Source of the DNA: Polaromonas sp.
Lineage (GTDB): Bacteria; Pseudomonadota; Gammaproteobacteria; Burkholderiales; Burkholderiaceae_C
Assembly (NCBI RefSeq): GCF_012927485.1
Contig: NZ_JABBPC010000036.1
Location: 235,996 to 299,995, forward strand
DNA: 64,000 nt
Direction of reading: 5' to 3'
Each line of letters begins with the position of its first letter. Within the stretch, counting starts at the first letter, position 1. Both the position numbers and the translations under genes were made by a program. Positions 1 to 9,537 of the stretch are shown here, piece after piece. Under the pieces are notes generated by a model. The model worked only from the letters and a program-made list of their open reading frames with translations, had not been told where the DNA came from and did not search any database.

Positions 1-1
1 A

Positions 2-1059
2 CGCTACTTCAGCGGCCTGGATGCCCTTCTGGCGATCAGCGTTATCGGAATCATTTGGACCCACCTGAGCGGCGAGCACAGCGTGCATCTGCTCAACCGG
101 GGCAATATGGGCGTGGACCTTTTCTTCGCCATCAGCGGCTTTCTGGTGACAACGCTGCTGCTGCGCGAGTACCGGCAAAACGGTCGTATCTTGCTGCGAA
201 ATTTCTACATCCGCAGAACCTTGCGAATCTTCCCTCTGTACTAGCCGTGCTGGCGCTGTATTGCGTGCTGGTCTTCCTGACCTTGAGGGAAACGCCCAAG
301 GCGAGCGAGTTCTGGCACAACCTTCCAACGTTCGCCAGCTACACATCCAATTGGTTTGTGAATGCAGAAAATGGCGCAGACCATGGGGTCACGTTCTACC
401 TTGCCTGGTCGCTGGCGACCGAGGAGCAGTTCTACCTTTTCTGGCCTTCGCTGATGGTCTTGCTGTTGTGGAAGTTCAAAAAGGACTGGATTCTCGTCCT
501 TGCGGCCGTGGTGCTGATTGGCATGAAGGTGGTCGCTGTTGCGTACGATGGCGAAATCCTGCTCGCGACCGTGATTGCGAGCCTTGCACCGGCGATCCTG
601 TTCGGCGCTGCGTTCGCGGTTTTGCTCAACAAGCGCTCGGCTTTCAACACCTTGTATCCGGTTCTCGGCAACAAACTCATGGCGCCTGCCACTGTTTTGC
701 TGCTCTTGGTGATGCTGCAGTTGGAGGCTCACTGGCTGCTGACGCGCTTCGTGATTGCCGTGTTGGTCACCAGTGTTTGCATCCGCGAGGATACTTACCT
801 GCACTCTCTTTTAAGATGGCGGCCAGCAGTTTTTGTGGGCACGATCAGCTATGGTATTTATCTTATGCACATGCTGGCAGCGAACGTCGTGCGCAAGGTG
901 CTCGGTCACTCCTTTGGAATCGATGTGTTCGTGGCAACAGCGTTGCTGGTGACCGTTCTCGCCTACCTCAGTTTCCGCTACTTCGAAACTCCCCTCCTCA
1001 GCTTGAAGAACCGGTTCGGCGCGCAACGGCGTGATGCGGAGGCTGCCGCCCCCGCTTAG
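2..1059 (+). pseudogene. Acyltransferase-3 (OafA/YrhL-like) membrane protein, frameshifted and 5'-truncated by window edge
   Basis: Frame 2 from nt 2 reads RYFSGLDALLAISVIGIIWTHLSG...GVDLFFAISGFLVTTLLLREY...FYIRRTLRIFPLY then TAG at 242-244. Frame 1 continues AVLALYCVLVFLTLRE...SYGIYLMHMLA...RYFETPLL to 1059. The RRxxRIxPLYY motif is split at the frame change. Confidence 0.8.
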
Positions 1060-1189
1060 CCAGTGCTACCGAAAACCGGTGATCATTTGGATTACCGGGA
1101 ATTCCGAACGACCATGCGCGCGATTGAACCGCTGGTCTTGGTCAGTCAAAGCCGGCAAGGCTGGTCAAACTGGCCTATCGATTGCGCTC

Positions 1190-2800
1190 TTATGCTTGCA
1201 CGCGATAGTTGAGCATCATTCCGCCGTCCCCATGTTCCAGGTTATGGCAATGGAACAAGTAGGTCTGACTGCCTGGGTAGTCGTGAGTGAAGTCAATCGC
1301 AATTCGCACCGTTTCACCCGGCCACACCAGCACAGTGTCTTTCCAGCCAAGGTCGCTTACCGTACGACCCTTTCCGAAGCGCGCCAAAGCGGACACTTGC
1401 GGCGGGCTATTCAGGCGCTCGATCACTTGGAAAGAAAATCCGTGCAGGTGCATGGGGTGGGGCATCCCTAGCTTCGGATTGCTGATGCTCCAAACTTCGA
1501 CCGCACCACGCTTCACGTTGAACGCGATGTCGTGCATGCCGAAGCTACGTCCGTTAATCAGAAACTTCATGTCTTTCAGGGACAGTTTGATCTGGCGCTG
1601 CGCTGCGCCAACAAGTGGAATCGGCTTGACTTGGGACAGGGTTGCGGGCAGCGTGGTAAGGACCGGTTTTCCGGGCATGACCGAGAGTTTCAAAATGTTG
1701 AATTCCGCACCCATCGCCAGTCGCGACGTGCTTTCGCCCATGCCTGACATGCCCGGCATACTGACGGTGCCTTCGTTTTCCATAGGATCGAACGCCAGAC
1801 TTTTCAGGAACAGGTCGGTACCGGGCTCTCCTTGCCCCGCGTCAAAAAGCACATCGAGGCGTTCTCCTGGAGAAATAAAAGCCTCAGTCACTTTTTCAGG
1901 CCGCTCAATCAGGCCCCCATCGGTTCCGATCACCGTGAAATTCAGCCGTGTAGCGTCAGGTGAATTTCCTTTGCTGAAGGCGAGTCGATAAATGCGTGCG
2001 TTCGACCCATTCAAGATTCGCAGGCGATAACTGCGTTGGGTGACGACCTGAACGGCGTTGGGCGTCAGGTTGGCAAGAACGACGTCACCCAGCCAGCCCA
2101 TCATCGACTCCTGGGCGTTAGGCTGGTATAACAGCTTTCCTTCTTTGTCGAACTGTTTGTCTTGTATGACTAGAGGCAGGTCGGTTTCTCCGATCCGCAG
2201 ATCGAGAGCCTTGGCAAGGCTGCGCTGATCTTTGTCGTCCACCAGGAAGAAACTTGCTAAACCCTGGTAAGCCTGCCGGGCAGTCAGGCCGTGTGCGTGC
2301 GTGTGATACCAATAGGTGCCACCGCGATTGGGCACCGTGAAGTCGTATTCGAAGCGACCGCCCGGGGCGATGGTGCTGCCAGGATGGCCGTCCATGGCCG
2401 CTGGCGTATGCAGGCCATGCCAGTGAATGATGGTTGGCTCAGTCAGCGCGTTGTCGAGACTGGCTGTAAAACGCGCACCGCTCTCAAGCCGCAAGATGGG
2501 ATTCTGATAGGCCTTGCCAGCGTGCTCGGTCTGATACAACAGGAACGGTGATTCGTGGCCGGGCAGGATGGAGAAGCTCGCCGCAGTGGCACGAATTTTC
2601 AGTGGCCCGGTGACATCCAATATCCCAAATGGCCCACTGGTCCCGGGGATGAATAACTTGTTCTGAAAGTTTTCCGCCGCGACGGGATCGAAGGGATAGT
2701 GGCGAAACGGCTTGGCGGCCAACTCCTTGGAGTAGCCGGCACCAGAATACATCAAGGCTGCTGCGCCCACGAACTGGAATAACTGTCTTCTTTTCAACAT
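1190..2800 (-). CDS. Multicopper oxidase (CueO/laccase-like), twin-arginine-type signal
   Basis: Copper-ligand motifs HWHGLH, WYHTHAHG, HPMHLHGFSF and HCHNLEHGDGGMM; N-terminus MLKRRQLFQFVGAAAL. Confidence 0.92.
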   Translation of the reverse strand: MLKRRQLFQFVGAAALMYSGAGYSKELAAKPFRHYPFDPVAAENFQNKLFIPGTSGPFGILDVTGPLKIRATAASFSILPGHESPFLLYQTEHAGKAYQNPILRLESGARFTASLDNALTEPTIIHWHGLHTPAAMDGHPGSTIAPGGRFEYDFTVPNRGGTYWYHTHAHGLTARQAYQGLASFFLVDDKDQRSLAKALDLRIGETDLPLVIQDKQFDKEGKLLYQPNAQESMMGWLGDVVLANLTPNAVQVVTQRSYRLRILNGSNARIYRLAFSKGNSPDATRLNFTVIGTDGGLIERPEKVTEAFISPGERLDVLFDAGQGEPGTDLFLKSLAFDPMENEGTVSMPGMSGMGESTSRLAMGAEFNILKLSVMPGKPVLTTLPATLSQVKPIPLVGAAQRQIKLSLKDMKFLINGRSFGMHDIAFNVKRGAVEVWSISNPKLGMPHPMHLHGFSFQVIERLNSPPQVSALARFGKGRTVSDLGWKDTVLVWPGETVRIAIDFTHDYPGSQTYLFHCHNLEHGDGGMMLNYRVQA

Positions 2801-3044
2801 AATGAGTTCCTTTTTTCAATTCAATTTCTTCACTAATTCGGTGCGAGCCGGTAGCCACTAAAAATGACCTACGGCGCGAACGAATGAAATGCTACAGAGT
2901 CTGCTGCACCGCGTAGACCGATGCGACGATTCGGTTCAGCGCCCATGACCGGCAGATGCAGTGAGTCTGCGAAGTATCCGGCGCTAGACGCGGACTTATT
3001 GCCAAGCGGTCAGTGCGCTTGCCAAAAGTCCTGAAGGCCGACGA

Positions 3045-3467
3045 TCAAATAGTGAGCCGCAAAAAGCGGATGAAGAGGGGTGGTTCCGATCTGGTCGGAC
3101 TATCGAGTACCTGCGGCTGGCTCTCCCGAGTGAGCGCGGGAATCCGCAATCCCGTCAAGAAAAGCACGGGAACGAAATCAAAACCTGCAGTGTCGCCCAA
3201 CTGGTGCGGGGCCTTGGCCACGGTGGTCTGCTCTGCCGCGCAAAAACTCAAACAGACTGGGGTGTCTGGCGACATCGGGTGGACATCGGCGTTGCGGTGA
3301 TCTTGTAAAGACACCGGTACAGAAAGACCCTGCCGCCCCTGACCCTGACCCTGAACTTGAGCGAGCAGACAGGCATTCGCCACTCCAATTCCCAAAGTCA
3401 TTAACCAGACGATCAGCATCGCGACAGCGGTGTACCGGGAGCGTCGAAAGTTAAAAAAAGACTTCAT
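3045..3467 (-). CDS. Small predicted secreted protein with conserved-looking Cys residues, possibly metal/copper related
   Basis: Internal ATG at 3467 gives MKSFFNFRRSRYTAVAMLIVWLMTLGIGVANACLL (signal-peptide-like) and CLSFCAAEQTTV. Same strand and upstream of the multicopper oxidase. Confidence 0.45.
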   Translation of the reverse strand: MKSFFNFRRSRYTAVAMLIVWLMTLGIGVANACLLAQVQGQGQGRQGLSVPVSLQDHRNADVHPMSPDTPVCLSFCAAEQTTVAKAPHQLGDTAGFDFVPVLFLTGLRIPALTRESQPQVLDSPTRSEPPLFIRFLRLTI

Positions 3468-3889
3468 ATTGTTTTGAAACGAACAGGGAATGGGGTGTCG
3501 GGGCCTGCTGCAAATTCTAGAAGTGATGATGACACAAGTATTGATATGGATTAAGTTTCTAAGCAATCGCCTCAGCGAAGGTTGCTGATTTCTTTAGTGG
3601 GACCATCCCCAAAGGTTTTCCATAAGAACGGTCGGGGAGCGAAATTCAGGTCATGAATCAAGTTGTGATTCCAGGCGCCCCGCTTTCACTGAACACGTAG
3701 CTTTCGAAAATCACCTGTGACTGAAAGCTGGCCTTCCACAGCGGTATATGGAGCGCCGTCACGCTGTTTTTGGCCTTCAAATTTAGCCAAAAAAACAAAC
3801 ACTTAAAACGACTACCGAGGGTCTTCCCGAGGTCGGGTGCGTACTGGCGCGTGAATTGCATTTCAGCATCAGAGTGGCCTGTGCAGGCG

Positions 3890-4291
3890 ATGGACCACCA
3901 CGGTTGCACGCGCAATGAGTACTACGAGTACAAAGCCAGCGCTGAAAAACCGTCCGATCTCGGCTGCATGATGGAGAACATGGGTTGCAAAGGAACCCAA
4001 GTGCACGCCGACTGCAACACCCGGTTATGGAACGGGGAGGGCTCCTGCACCCGCGGCGGCTATGCCTGCATCGCCTGCACCGAGCCGGGTTTCCAGGAAC
4101 CGGGTCATCCCTTCCACGACACACCGAAGTTCGCCGGTATTCCGATTGGCCTGCCGACCGACATGCCCAAGGCCTGGTTTGTGGCCCTGGCGTCACTGTC
4201 CAAATCCGCTACGCCCCGGCGTGTCAAGCTCAACGCCGTGGCCGACCACCTGGTCGTCGCACCGGTCGCCCGTAAAACCCGATTGAAATGA
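3890..4291 (+). pseudogene. hoxB: C-terminal remnant of regulatory (H2-sensing) [NiFe] hydrogenase small subunit HoxB/HupU
   Basis: YYEYKASAEKPSDLGCMMENMGCKGTQVHADCNTRLWNGEGSCTRGGYACIACTEPGF...GIPIGLPTDMPKAWFVALASLSKSATPRR resembles the C-terminal half of HoxB/HupU. The N-terminal half with proximal-cluster cysteines is absent. The ORF opens at 3770 but 3770-3889 does not look like hydrogenase. Confidence 0.85.
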
Positions 4292-4301
4292 CGCGCGTGC
4301 C

Positions 4302-5759
4302 ATGACCCGTTTAATCGTTGGCCCGTTCAACCGGGTGGAGGGCGACCTCGAAGTGACGCTAGACATCGACGCAGGACGAGTCACGGCGGCCCACGTCAAT
4401 GCACCGATGTACCGGGGTTTCGAGCAGATTTTGCAAGGCAAAAATCCGCATGATGCGCTGGTGTATGTGCCGCGCATCTGCGGCATCTGTTCGGTGTCTC
4501 AGTCGGTGGCCTGCGCGCGCGCCCTGGCCAGCGTGGGCGGCATCGAGATGCCGCCTAATGGCCAACACGTGACCAATGTGATTCTGGCCACCGAAAACCT
4601 GGCCGACCACCTAACCCATTTCTATCTTTTTTTTATGCCGGACTTCACGCGTCCGGTGTATGCGCAGCAGTCCTGGCATACCGAGGCAGTGCGCCGCTTC
4701 GCCGCGCAGACGGGTGAGCAGACGCGCGCGGCCATCGCCACCCGTCAGCGCTGGTTCACGCTGTTGGGCACGCTGGCGGGCAAGTGGCCGCATACACAGA
4801 GCATTGAGCCGGGTGGCTCGACGCGGGCGATCGACGTCGCCGAGCGCATCCGCCTGTTGGCCAAGGTACGCGAATTCCGGGGCTTTCTGGAGCGCCAGTT
4901 ATTCGCCGCGCCACTCGAGCAAATCACTGCGCTTTCCAGTGAAGAGGCGCTGTGGGCCTGGCATGCAAAAGATCCCTTGGGCGGTGATTTCCGGCTCTTT
5001 TTAAGTATGGTGCAGGACACCGGACTGGCCAGCCTGGGTACAGGACCTGGCCGCTACCTGAGTTTTGGGGCTTATCCGCAGCCGCAGGGCGGCTTCGAGT
5101 TTGGCAGTGGCGTGTGGCACGCGCGCACCGGCGCACTGGCGCGCCTTGATGAGCGGGGCATCCGTGAAGACGCCACCTGCGCCTGGCTGTCCGATGCCGC
5201 CGGGCCACGGCATCCACTTGAAGGCATCACGCTGCCGGATGCCAACAAGTCCGGGGCCTACACCTGGAACAAGGCGCCGCGCCTGGCGGGCGAGGTGATT
5301 GAGACTGGCGCGATAGCGCGCCAACTGGCGGCGGCGAACCCGCTGGTGCTTGATGCGGTGGGTCGCCATGGCGGCACGGTTTACACGCGGGTACTGGCGC
5401 GCCTGCTGGAGCTCGCACGCGTGGTACCCATGATGGAGCATCGGCTGCAACAACTGCGGCCCAATCAGGCCTACTGCGTGCCAACCCCACCCTTCACGGA
5501 AGGCGTTGGCGTGGGCTTGAGCGAGGCGGCACGCGGCAGCCTGGGCCACTGGGTGGTGGCCAGCCGGGGCCGCATTGCCAACTACCAGATCGTGGCGCCC
5601 ACCACCTGGAACTTCTCACCGCGCGATGCCGCTGGCACGCCCGGTGCACTCGAGCAAGCACTGGTTGACGCGCCAGTGCGGAATGGGGAAATCACCCCGG
5701 TGGCGGTGCAGCACATCGTGCGCTCCTTCGATCCCTGCATGGTGTGTACCGTGCATTGA
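4302..5759 (+). CDS. hoxC: Regulatory (H2-sensing) [NiFe] hydrogenase large subunit HoxC/HupV
   Basis: NRVEGDLEV start; RICGICSVSQS L1-type motif; ends exactly at SFDPCMVCTVH with no C-terminal maturation peptide, typical of regulatory hydrogenases. Confidence 0.92.
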   Translation: MTRLIVGPFNRVEGDLEVTLDIDAGRVTAAHVNAPMYRGFEQILQGKNPHDALVYVPRICGICSVSQSVACARALASVGGIEMPPNGQHVTNVILATENLADHLTHFYLFFMPDFTRPVYAQQSWHTEAVRRFAAQTGEQTRAAIATRQRWFTLLGTLAGKWPHTQSIEPGGSTRAIDVAERIRLLAKVREFRGFLERQLFAAPLEQITALSSEEALWAWHAKDPLGGDFRLFLSMVQDTGLASLGTGPGRYLSFGAYPQPQGGFEFGSGVWHARTGALARLDERGIREDATCAWLSDAAGPRHPLEGITLPDANKSGAYTWNKAPRLAGEVIETGAIARQLAAANPLVLDAVGRHGGTVYTRVLARLLELARVVPMMEHRLQQLRPNQAYCVPTPPFTEGVGVGLSEAARGSLGHWVVASRGRIANYQIVAPTTWNFSPRDAAGTPGALEQALVDAPVRNGEITPVAVQHIVRSFDPCMVCTVH

Positions 5760-5777
5760 TTAAGGCTTGTTCAAATC

Positions 5778-7190
5778 ATGCTTGAGCCTTCCTCTACGAA
5801 TATGCCCGCGCCGCGCCCCCAGGGCCTGGTAAGTCTGATGCCGCGCGGCCCGATGGACGGGGTGGACGAGTCCACCTGGATCGACGTGATCCAGAAAATG
5901 GACGAGGTGTACTCGCAGCTGATCCATGACGAAATCGAACTTGAGAATAAAAACACCGAACTCGAGCAGTCACAGCAATTTATCTTCAGCGTGCTCTCGG
6001 CCATGTCGGACGTGCTGCTGGTTTGCAATGAACGCGGCGTGATCGAGGAAACCAATGCCGCACTGTGCGAACTGGTGGGCCGCAGCGACGCCGAACTGCG
6101 CGGCACTTCGATATATGACCTGTTGGCCGATAGCCCGAGTACAGACCGCGCGCGAACCGTGCTGGACAACATCAACCCGCCGCGCCGCGGTGAAGGGCTG
6201 GAGCTGAACTTGCTGGATGCGCAGCGCCTGAGTGTGCCGGTGGATGCCAACTGCACCCCGCGCGTGGCCGCCAACGGACGCCGGGTGGGTACCGTGTTCG
6301 TGGCCCGTCCCACGGCCGAGATCAAGCGCGCTTACCATGAACTGCGTGCCGCGCACGAAGCACTGAAACGCGCACAGCAGCAGTTGCTGCACTCTGAAAA
6401 AATGGCCTCGCTGGGCCGGTTGGTGGCCGGCGTTGCGCACGAGCTCAACAACCCGATCAGCTTTGTCTTGGGCAATGTGCATGCACTGAGCCGCTACTGT
6501 GAACGCCTGAGCCACTATCTGGCAGCCGTGCATGCCGGCGAACCCGCCAAGCAGCTAGAGGCGCTGCGTGGCAAATTACGCATCGATCATCTGCTAGGTG
6601 ATCTGCCCTCGCTGATTGAAGGCACGCTCGAAGGCGCCCAGCGCACGGCAGACATCGTCAATGGCCTCAAGCGGTTCTCGGCCATGGACCCGGAAGCTCG
6701 CGCGCCCGTCAATTTGAACCAGGTGATTGAGCGCGCCATCCATTGGGTGCGCAAGGGCGTTGCGCCGAACTTTGAAGTGCATTGGCAAGCGGGGGCGCCT
6801 TGTACCGTGACGGGCAGCGCCGGCCAGTTGCAGCAGGTGCTGATGAATCTGCTGCAAAACGCGCTCGACGCGGCTACGGGCATTGGCCGGACGCCCCCGG
6901 AGGTGTGGATCGACATGGACGTGAATAGCGCTCGCCTGCAGTTGCGCCTGCGTGACAACGGGCCTGGCATTGCGCCGGAACACCTTTCGCACCTCTTCGA
7001 TCCGTTTTTTACCACCAAACCAGTCGGCAAGGGCACCGGCCTGGGCTTGTCCATCAGCTACGGCATCGTGGAGCAACACGGTGGCACTTTGAGTGTGCAC
7101 AACCATCCTGACGGTGGGGCGGAGTTTTTATTGGAACTGGCGCTGGCGCAGACGCCGCCCGAGACCGTGATCCACCCTCTGAAGTCCTGA
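5778..7190 (+). CDS. hoxJ: PAS-domain sensor histidine kinase, HoxJ/HupT-like
   Basis: PAS-like region; H-box VAGVAHELNNPISFVLGNVHAL; N/G boxes LMNLLQNALDA, DNGPGIAPEHLSHLFDPFFTTKPVGKGTGLGLSISYGI; directly after hoxC. Confidence 0.88.
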   Translation: MLEPSSTNMPAPRPQGLVSLMPRGPMDGVDESTWIDVIQKMDEVYSQLIHDEIELENKNTELEQSQQFIFSVLSAMSDVLLVCNERGVIEETNAALCELVGRSDAELRGTSIYDLLADSPSTDRARTVLDNINPPRRGEGLELNLLDAQRLSVPVDANCTPRVAANGRRVGTVFVARPTAEIKRAYHELRAAHEALKRAQQQLLHSEKMASLGRLVAGVAHELNNPISFVLGNVHALSRYCERLSHYLAAVHAGEPAKQLEALRGKLRIDHLLGDLPSLIEGTLEGAQRTADIVNGLKRFSAMDPEARAPVNLNQVIERAIHWVRKGVAPNFEVHWQAGAPCTVTGSAGQLQQVLMNLLQNALDAATGIGRTPPEVWIDMDVNSARLQLRLRDNGPGIAPEHLSHLFDPFFTTKPVGKGTGLGLSISYGIVEQHGGTLSVHNHPDGGAEFLLELALAQTPPETVIHPLKS

Positions 7191-7279
7191 AAGACCTTGT
7201 TCCTGCGCACCGTTGGCGGCAAGGCCGCTTTCGCCTGACGCTGAAACCCTTCCGCCCGGCATACAAGCGGTGACCGCGA

Positions 7280-7309
7280 CAGTGCGGGAGACGAATGGCC
7301 CCCGCACTG
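7280..7309. terminator. Intergenic hairpin between convergent hoxJ and metK
   Basis: Perfect 9-bp inverted repeat CAGTGCGGG (7280-7288) / CCCGCACTG (7301-7309), 12-nt loop; no clear T-tract. Confidence 0.5.
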
Positions 7310-7334
7310 CCAAAACCATTTGGGTCGTGCTCGC

Positions 7335-8516
7335 TTACAGGCCCGCCGCTACGCGCAGCGCTGCCGCCCTGTCAGTACGCTCCCAAGTGAACTCGGGTTC
7401 GTCGCGGCCGAAGTGACCGTAGGCCGCGGTTTTTTCGTAGATGGGGCGCAGCAGATCCAGCATCAGGATGATCCCTTTCGGACGAAGGTCAAAGTGTTCG
7501 TTGACCAGGGCTGAAAGTTTCTCGTCAGAGATCACGCCAGTGCCTTCGGTATACACCGTCACGTTCATGGGTTTCGCCACGCCAATGGCATACGCCACCT
7601 GGATCTGGCATTGCTTGGCCAGACCGGCTGCAACGATGTTTTTGGCGACATAACGTGCGGCGTAAGCGGCTGAGCGGTCCACCTTGCTGGGGTCTTTGCC
7701 ACTGAACGCGCCGCCGCCGTGCGGGCACGCGCCACCGTAGGTGTCCACAATGATCTTGCGCCCCGTGAGGCCGCAGTCGCCCTGTGGGCCGCCGATGACG
7801 AAGCGGCCGGTCGGGTTGACCAGGTAACGGGTATTTTTCAGCCATTCCTTGGGCAGTACCGGCTTGATGATCTCTTCGATAATGGCTTCAATGAACGACG
7901 CCTTCATCTTTTGCGCGGTCTCGCTCTGGTCGGGGCTGTGCTGGGTGGACAGCACCACGGTGTCGATGCTGTGAGGCTTGCCATCGACATAGCGCATCGT
8001 GACCTGGCTCTTGGCATCAGGGCGCAGAAACGGCAGGCGGCCGTCTTTGCGCAATTGAGCCTGGCGCTCGACCAGGCGGTGCGCGTAGTAAATGGGGGCG
8101 GGCATCAGCTCAGGCGTTTCGTCGCAGGCGTAGCCGAACATCAGGCCTTGGTCGCCCGCGCCCGTGTTCAGGTGGTCGTCGCTGGCGTGGTCCACGCCCT
8201 GGGCAATGTCGTTGGACTGCTTGTCGTAGGCTACCAGCACAGCGCAGCCTTTGTAATCAATGCCGTATTCGGTGTTGTCATAGCCGATGCGCTTGATCGT
8301 GTCGCGGGCGACCTGGATGTAGTCGACGTGCGCGTTCGTGGTTATTTCGCCCGCCAGCACCACCAGCCCGGTGTTTGTCAGGGTTTCTGCAGCGACCCGC
8401 GAGAGCGGATCCTGTTTGAAAATCGCGTCGAGGATTGCGTCGGAAATCTGGTCAGCCACCTTGTCGGGATGACCTTCAGAGACGGATTCGGAAGTAAAGA
8501 GAAAATCATTTGCCAT
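7335..8516 (-). CDS. metK: S-adenosylmethionine synthase
   Basis: [66 protein letters not shown]. Start set at the conserved MANDFLF. Confidence 0.98.
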   Translation of the reverse strand: MANDFLFTSESVSEGHPDKVADQISDAILDAIFKQDPLSRVAAETLTNTGLVVLAGEITTNAHVDYIQVARDTIKRIGYDNTEYGIDYKGCAVLVAYDKQSNDIAQGVDHASDDHLNTGAGDQGLMFGYACDETPELMPAPIYYAHRLVERQAQLRKDGRLPFLRPDAKSQVTMRYVDGKPHSIDTVVLSTQHSPDQSETAQKMKASFIEAIIEEIIKPVLPKEWLKNTRYLVNPTGRFVIGGPQGDCGLTGRKIIVDTYGGACPHGGGAFSGKDPSKVDRSAAYAARYVAKNIVAAGLAKQCQIQVAYAIGVAKPMNVTVYTEGTGVISDEKLSALVNEHFDLRPKGIILMLDLLRPIYEKTAAYGHFGRDEPEFTWERTDRAAALRVAAGL

Positions 8517-8649
8517 TGCGTACACTCCATAAGTTTGTTGGCGCGTTGCCAGCTGAAGTGCTTCGGCGAACGCTTTAGCAGTTTGGTTTAATGTCGCCCT
8601 GCAAGTTGTTCAGTAACTCGGCGACAGCCAGAATTATAAGACGCCCTCG

Positions 8650-9537
8650 TTGCTGCCCCATTTCCTTTTGTTTTTAAACACCCCTCCGATGCTCTGGTTA
8701 TTTCGTTTTTTCTCCCTGTGGCCGCTGGCCGTTTTGCACGCGGTGGGCGGAGGGTTGGGCTGGTTGGTTTGGGCCTTGAGCCCGTCGTACCGGGCGCAAT
8801 TTCGAGCCCATGTCACGCAGGCGGGGCTGCCGTTTGAGGTCGCCCGGCCTGCTATCGCCGAGGCCGGGCGTTTTGTCGCCGAACTGCCCAAGCTGTGGCT
8901 GCGGCCCAGCGCGCAGTCGTGCTTGTCCAATGTTCAGCTGGAAGGTCGCTCGCATGCCGAGCAGGCTTTTGCGACAGGTCGTGGCGTGATTTTCTTTGGC
9001 GCCCACTGCGGCAGTTTTGAACTGGGACCGCAAGCGCTGGCCGAGGTTTATGGACCCATCACCGCGATCTATCGGCCAGCCCGCAAAGCCTGGCTGGCCG
9101 AACTGGAGCGGCTTGCCCGCAACCGCCAGAATTTGACCGTGGTGCCGGCCAGTCTCAGTGGCATCCGCCTGATGCACAAGACCCTTAAGGCTAACCGTGC
9201 CGTCGCCATGTTGACCGACCAGGTGCCGCCGGAGGGTCTGGGGGTCTGGGCGCCTTTTTTTGGCCGACCGGCCTACACCATGACGCTGGCGGCCCGGCTG
9301 GCATTGCAAAGCGGCGCAAGCTTGCTGCCTGTGAGCTGTGAACGCCTGCCTCGTGGGAGGGGGTATTTGTTGAAAATTTGGCCGGCGGTGGCAGGCCTTG
9401 AAGTCGCTGAAAAAGCCGATGTGCTGCCGGTCGTAACAATCATTAACCAAGCGATTGAGGCGATTGTGTTGAGCCAGCCCGGCCAATATTTGTGGGGCTA
9501 CGCGCGCTACAAGACACCCCGCAAGGAACCCCGTTGA
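8650..9537 (+). CDS. LpxL/HtrB-family lipid A acyltransferase
   Basis: GRGVIFFGAHCGSFELGPQAL, TAIYRPARK, VAMLTDQVPPEGLGVWAPFFGRPAYT. Confidence 0.88.
   Translation: MLPHFLLFLNTPPMLWLFRFFSLWPLAVLHAVGGGLGWLVWALSPSYRAQFRAHVTQAGLPFEVARPAIAEAGRFVAELPKLWLRPSAQSCLSNVQLEGRSHAEQAFATGRGVIFFGAHCGSFELGPQALAEVYGPITAIYRPARKAWLAELERLARNRQNLTVVPASLSGIRLMHKTLKANRAVAMLTDQVPPEGLGVWAPFFGRPAYTMTLAARLALQSGASLLPVSCERLPRGRGYLLKIWPAVAGLEVAEKADVLPVVTIINQAIEAIVLSQPGQYLWGYARYKTPRKEPR

Noticed and set aside
241-804. 187-aa minus-strand ORF opposite the acyltransferase
   Set aside because: Gln/His/Arg-rich antisense artefact; the + strand has the membrane-protein signal.
3330-3365. Short CCCTGA/CCTGAC tandem repeat giving QGQGQG
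   Set aside because: Only about three units inside a coding sequence; too short to call a satellite or CRISPR.
7719-8591. 290-aa plus-strand ORF opposite metK
   Set aside because: Antisense to metK with no recognisable motif.
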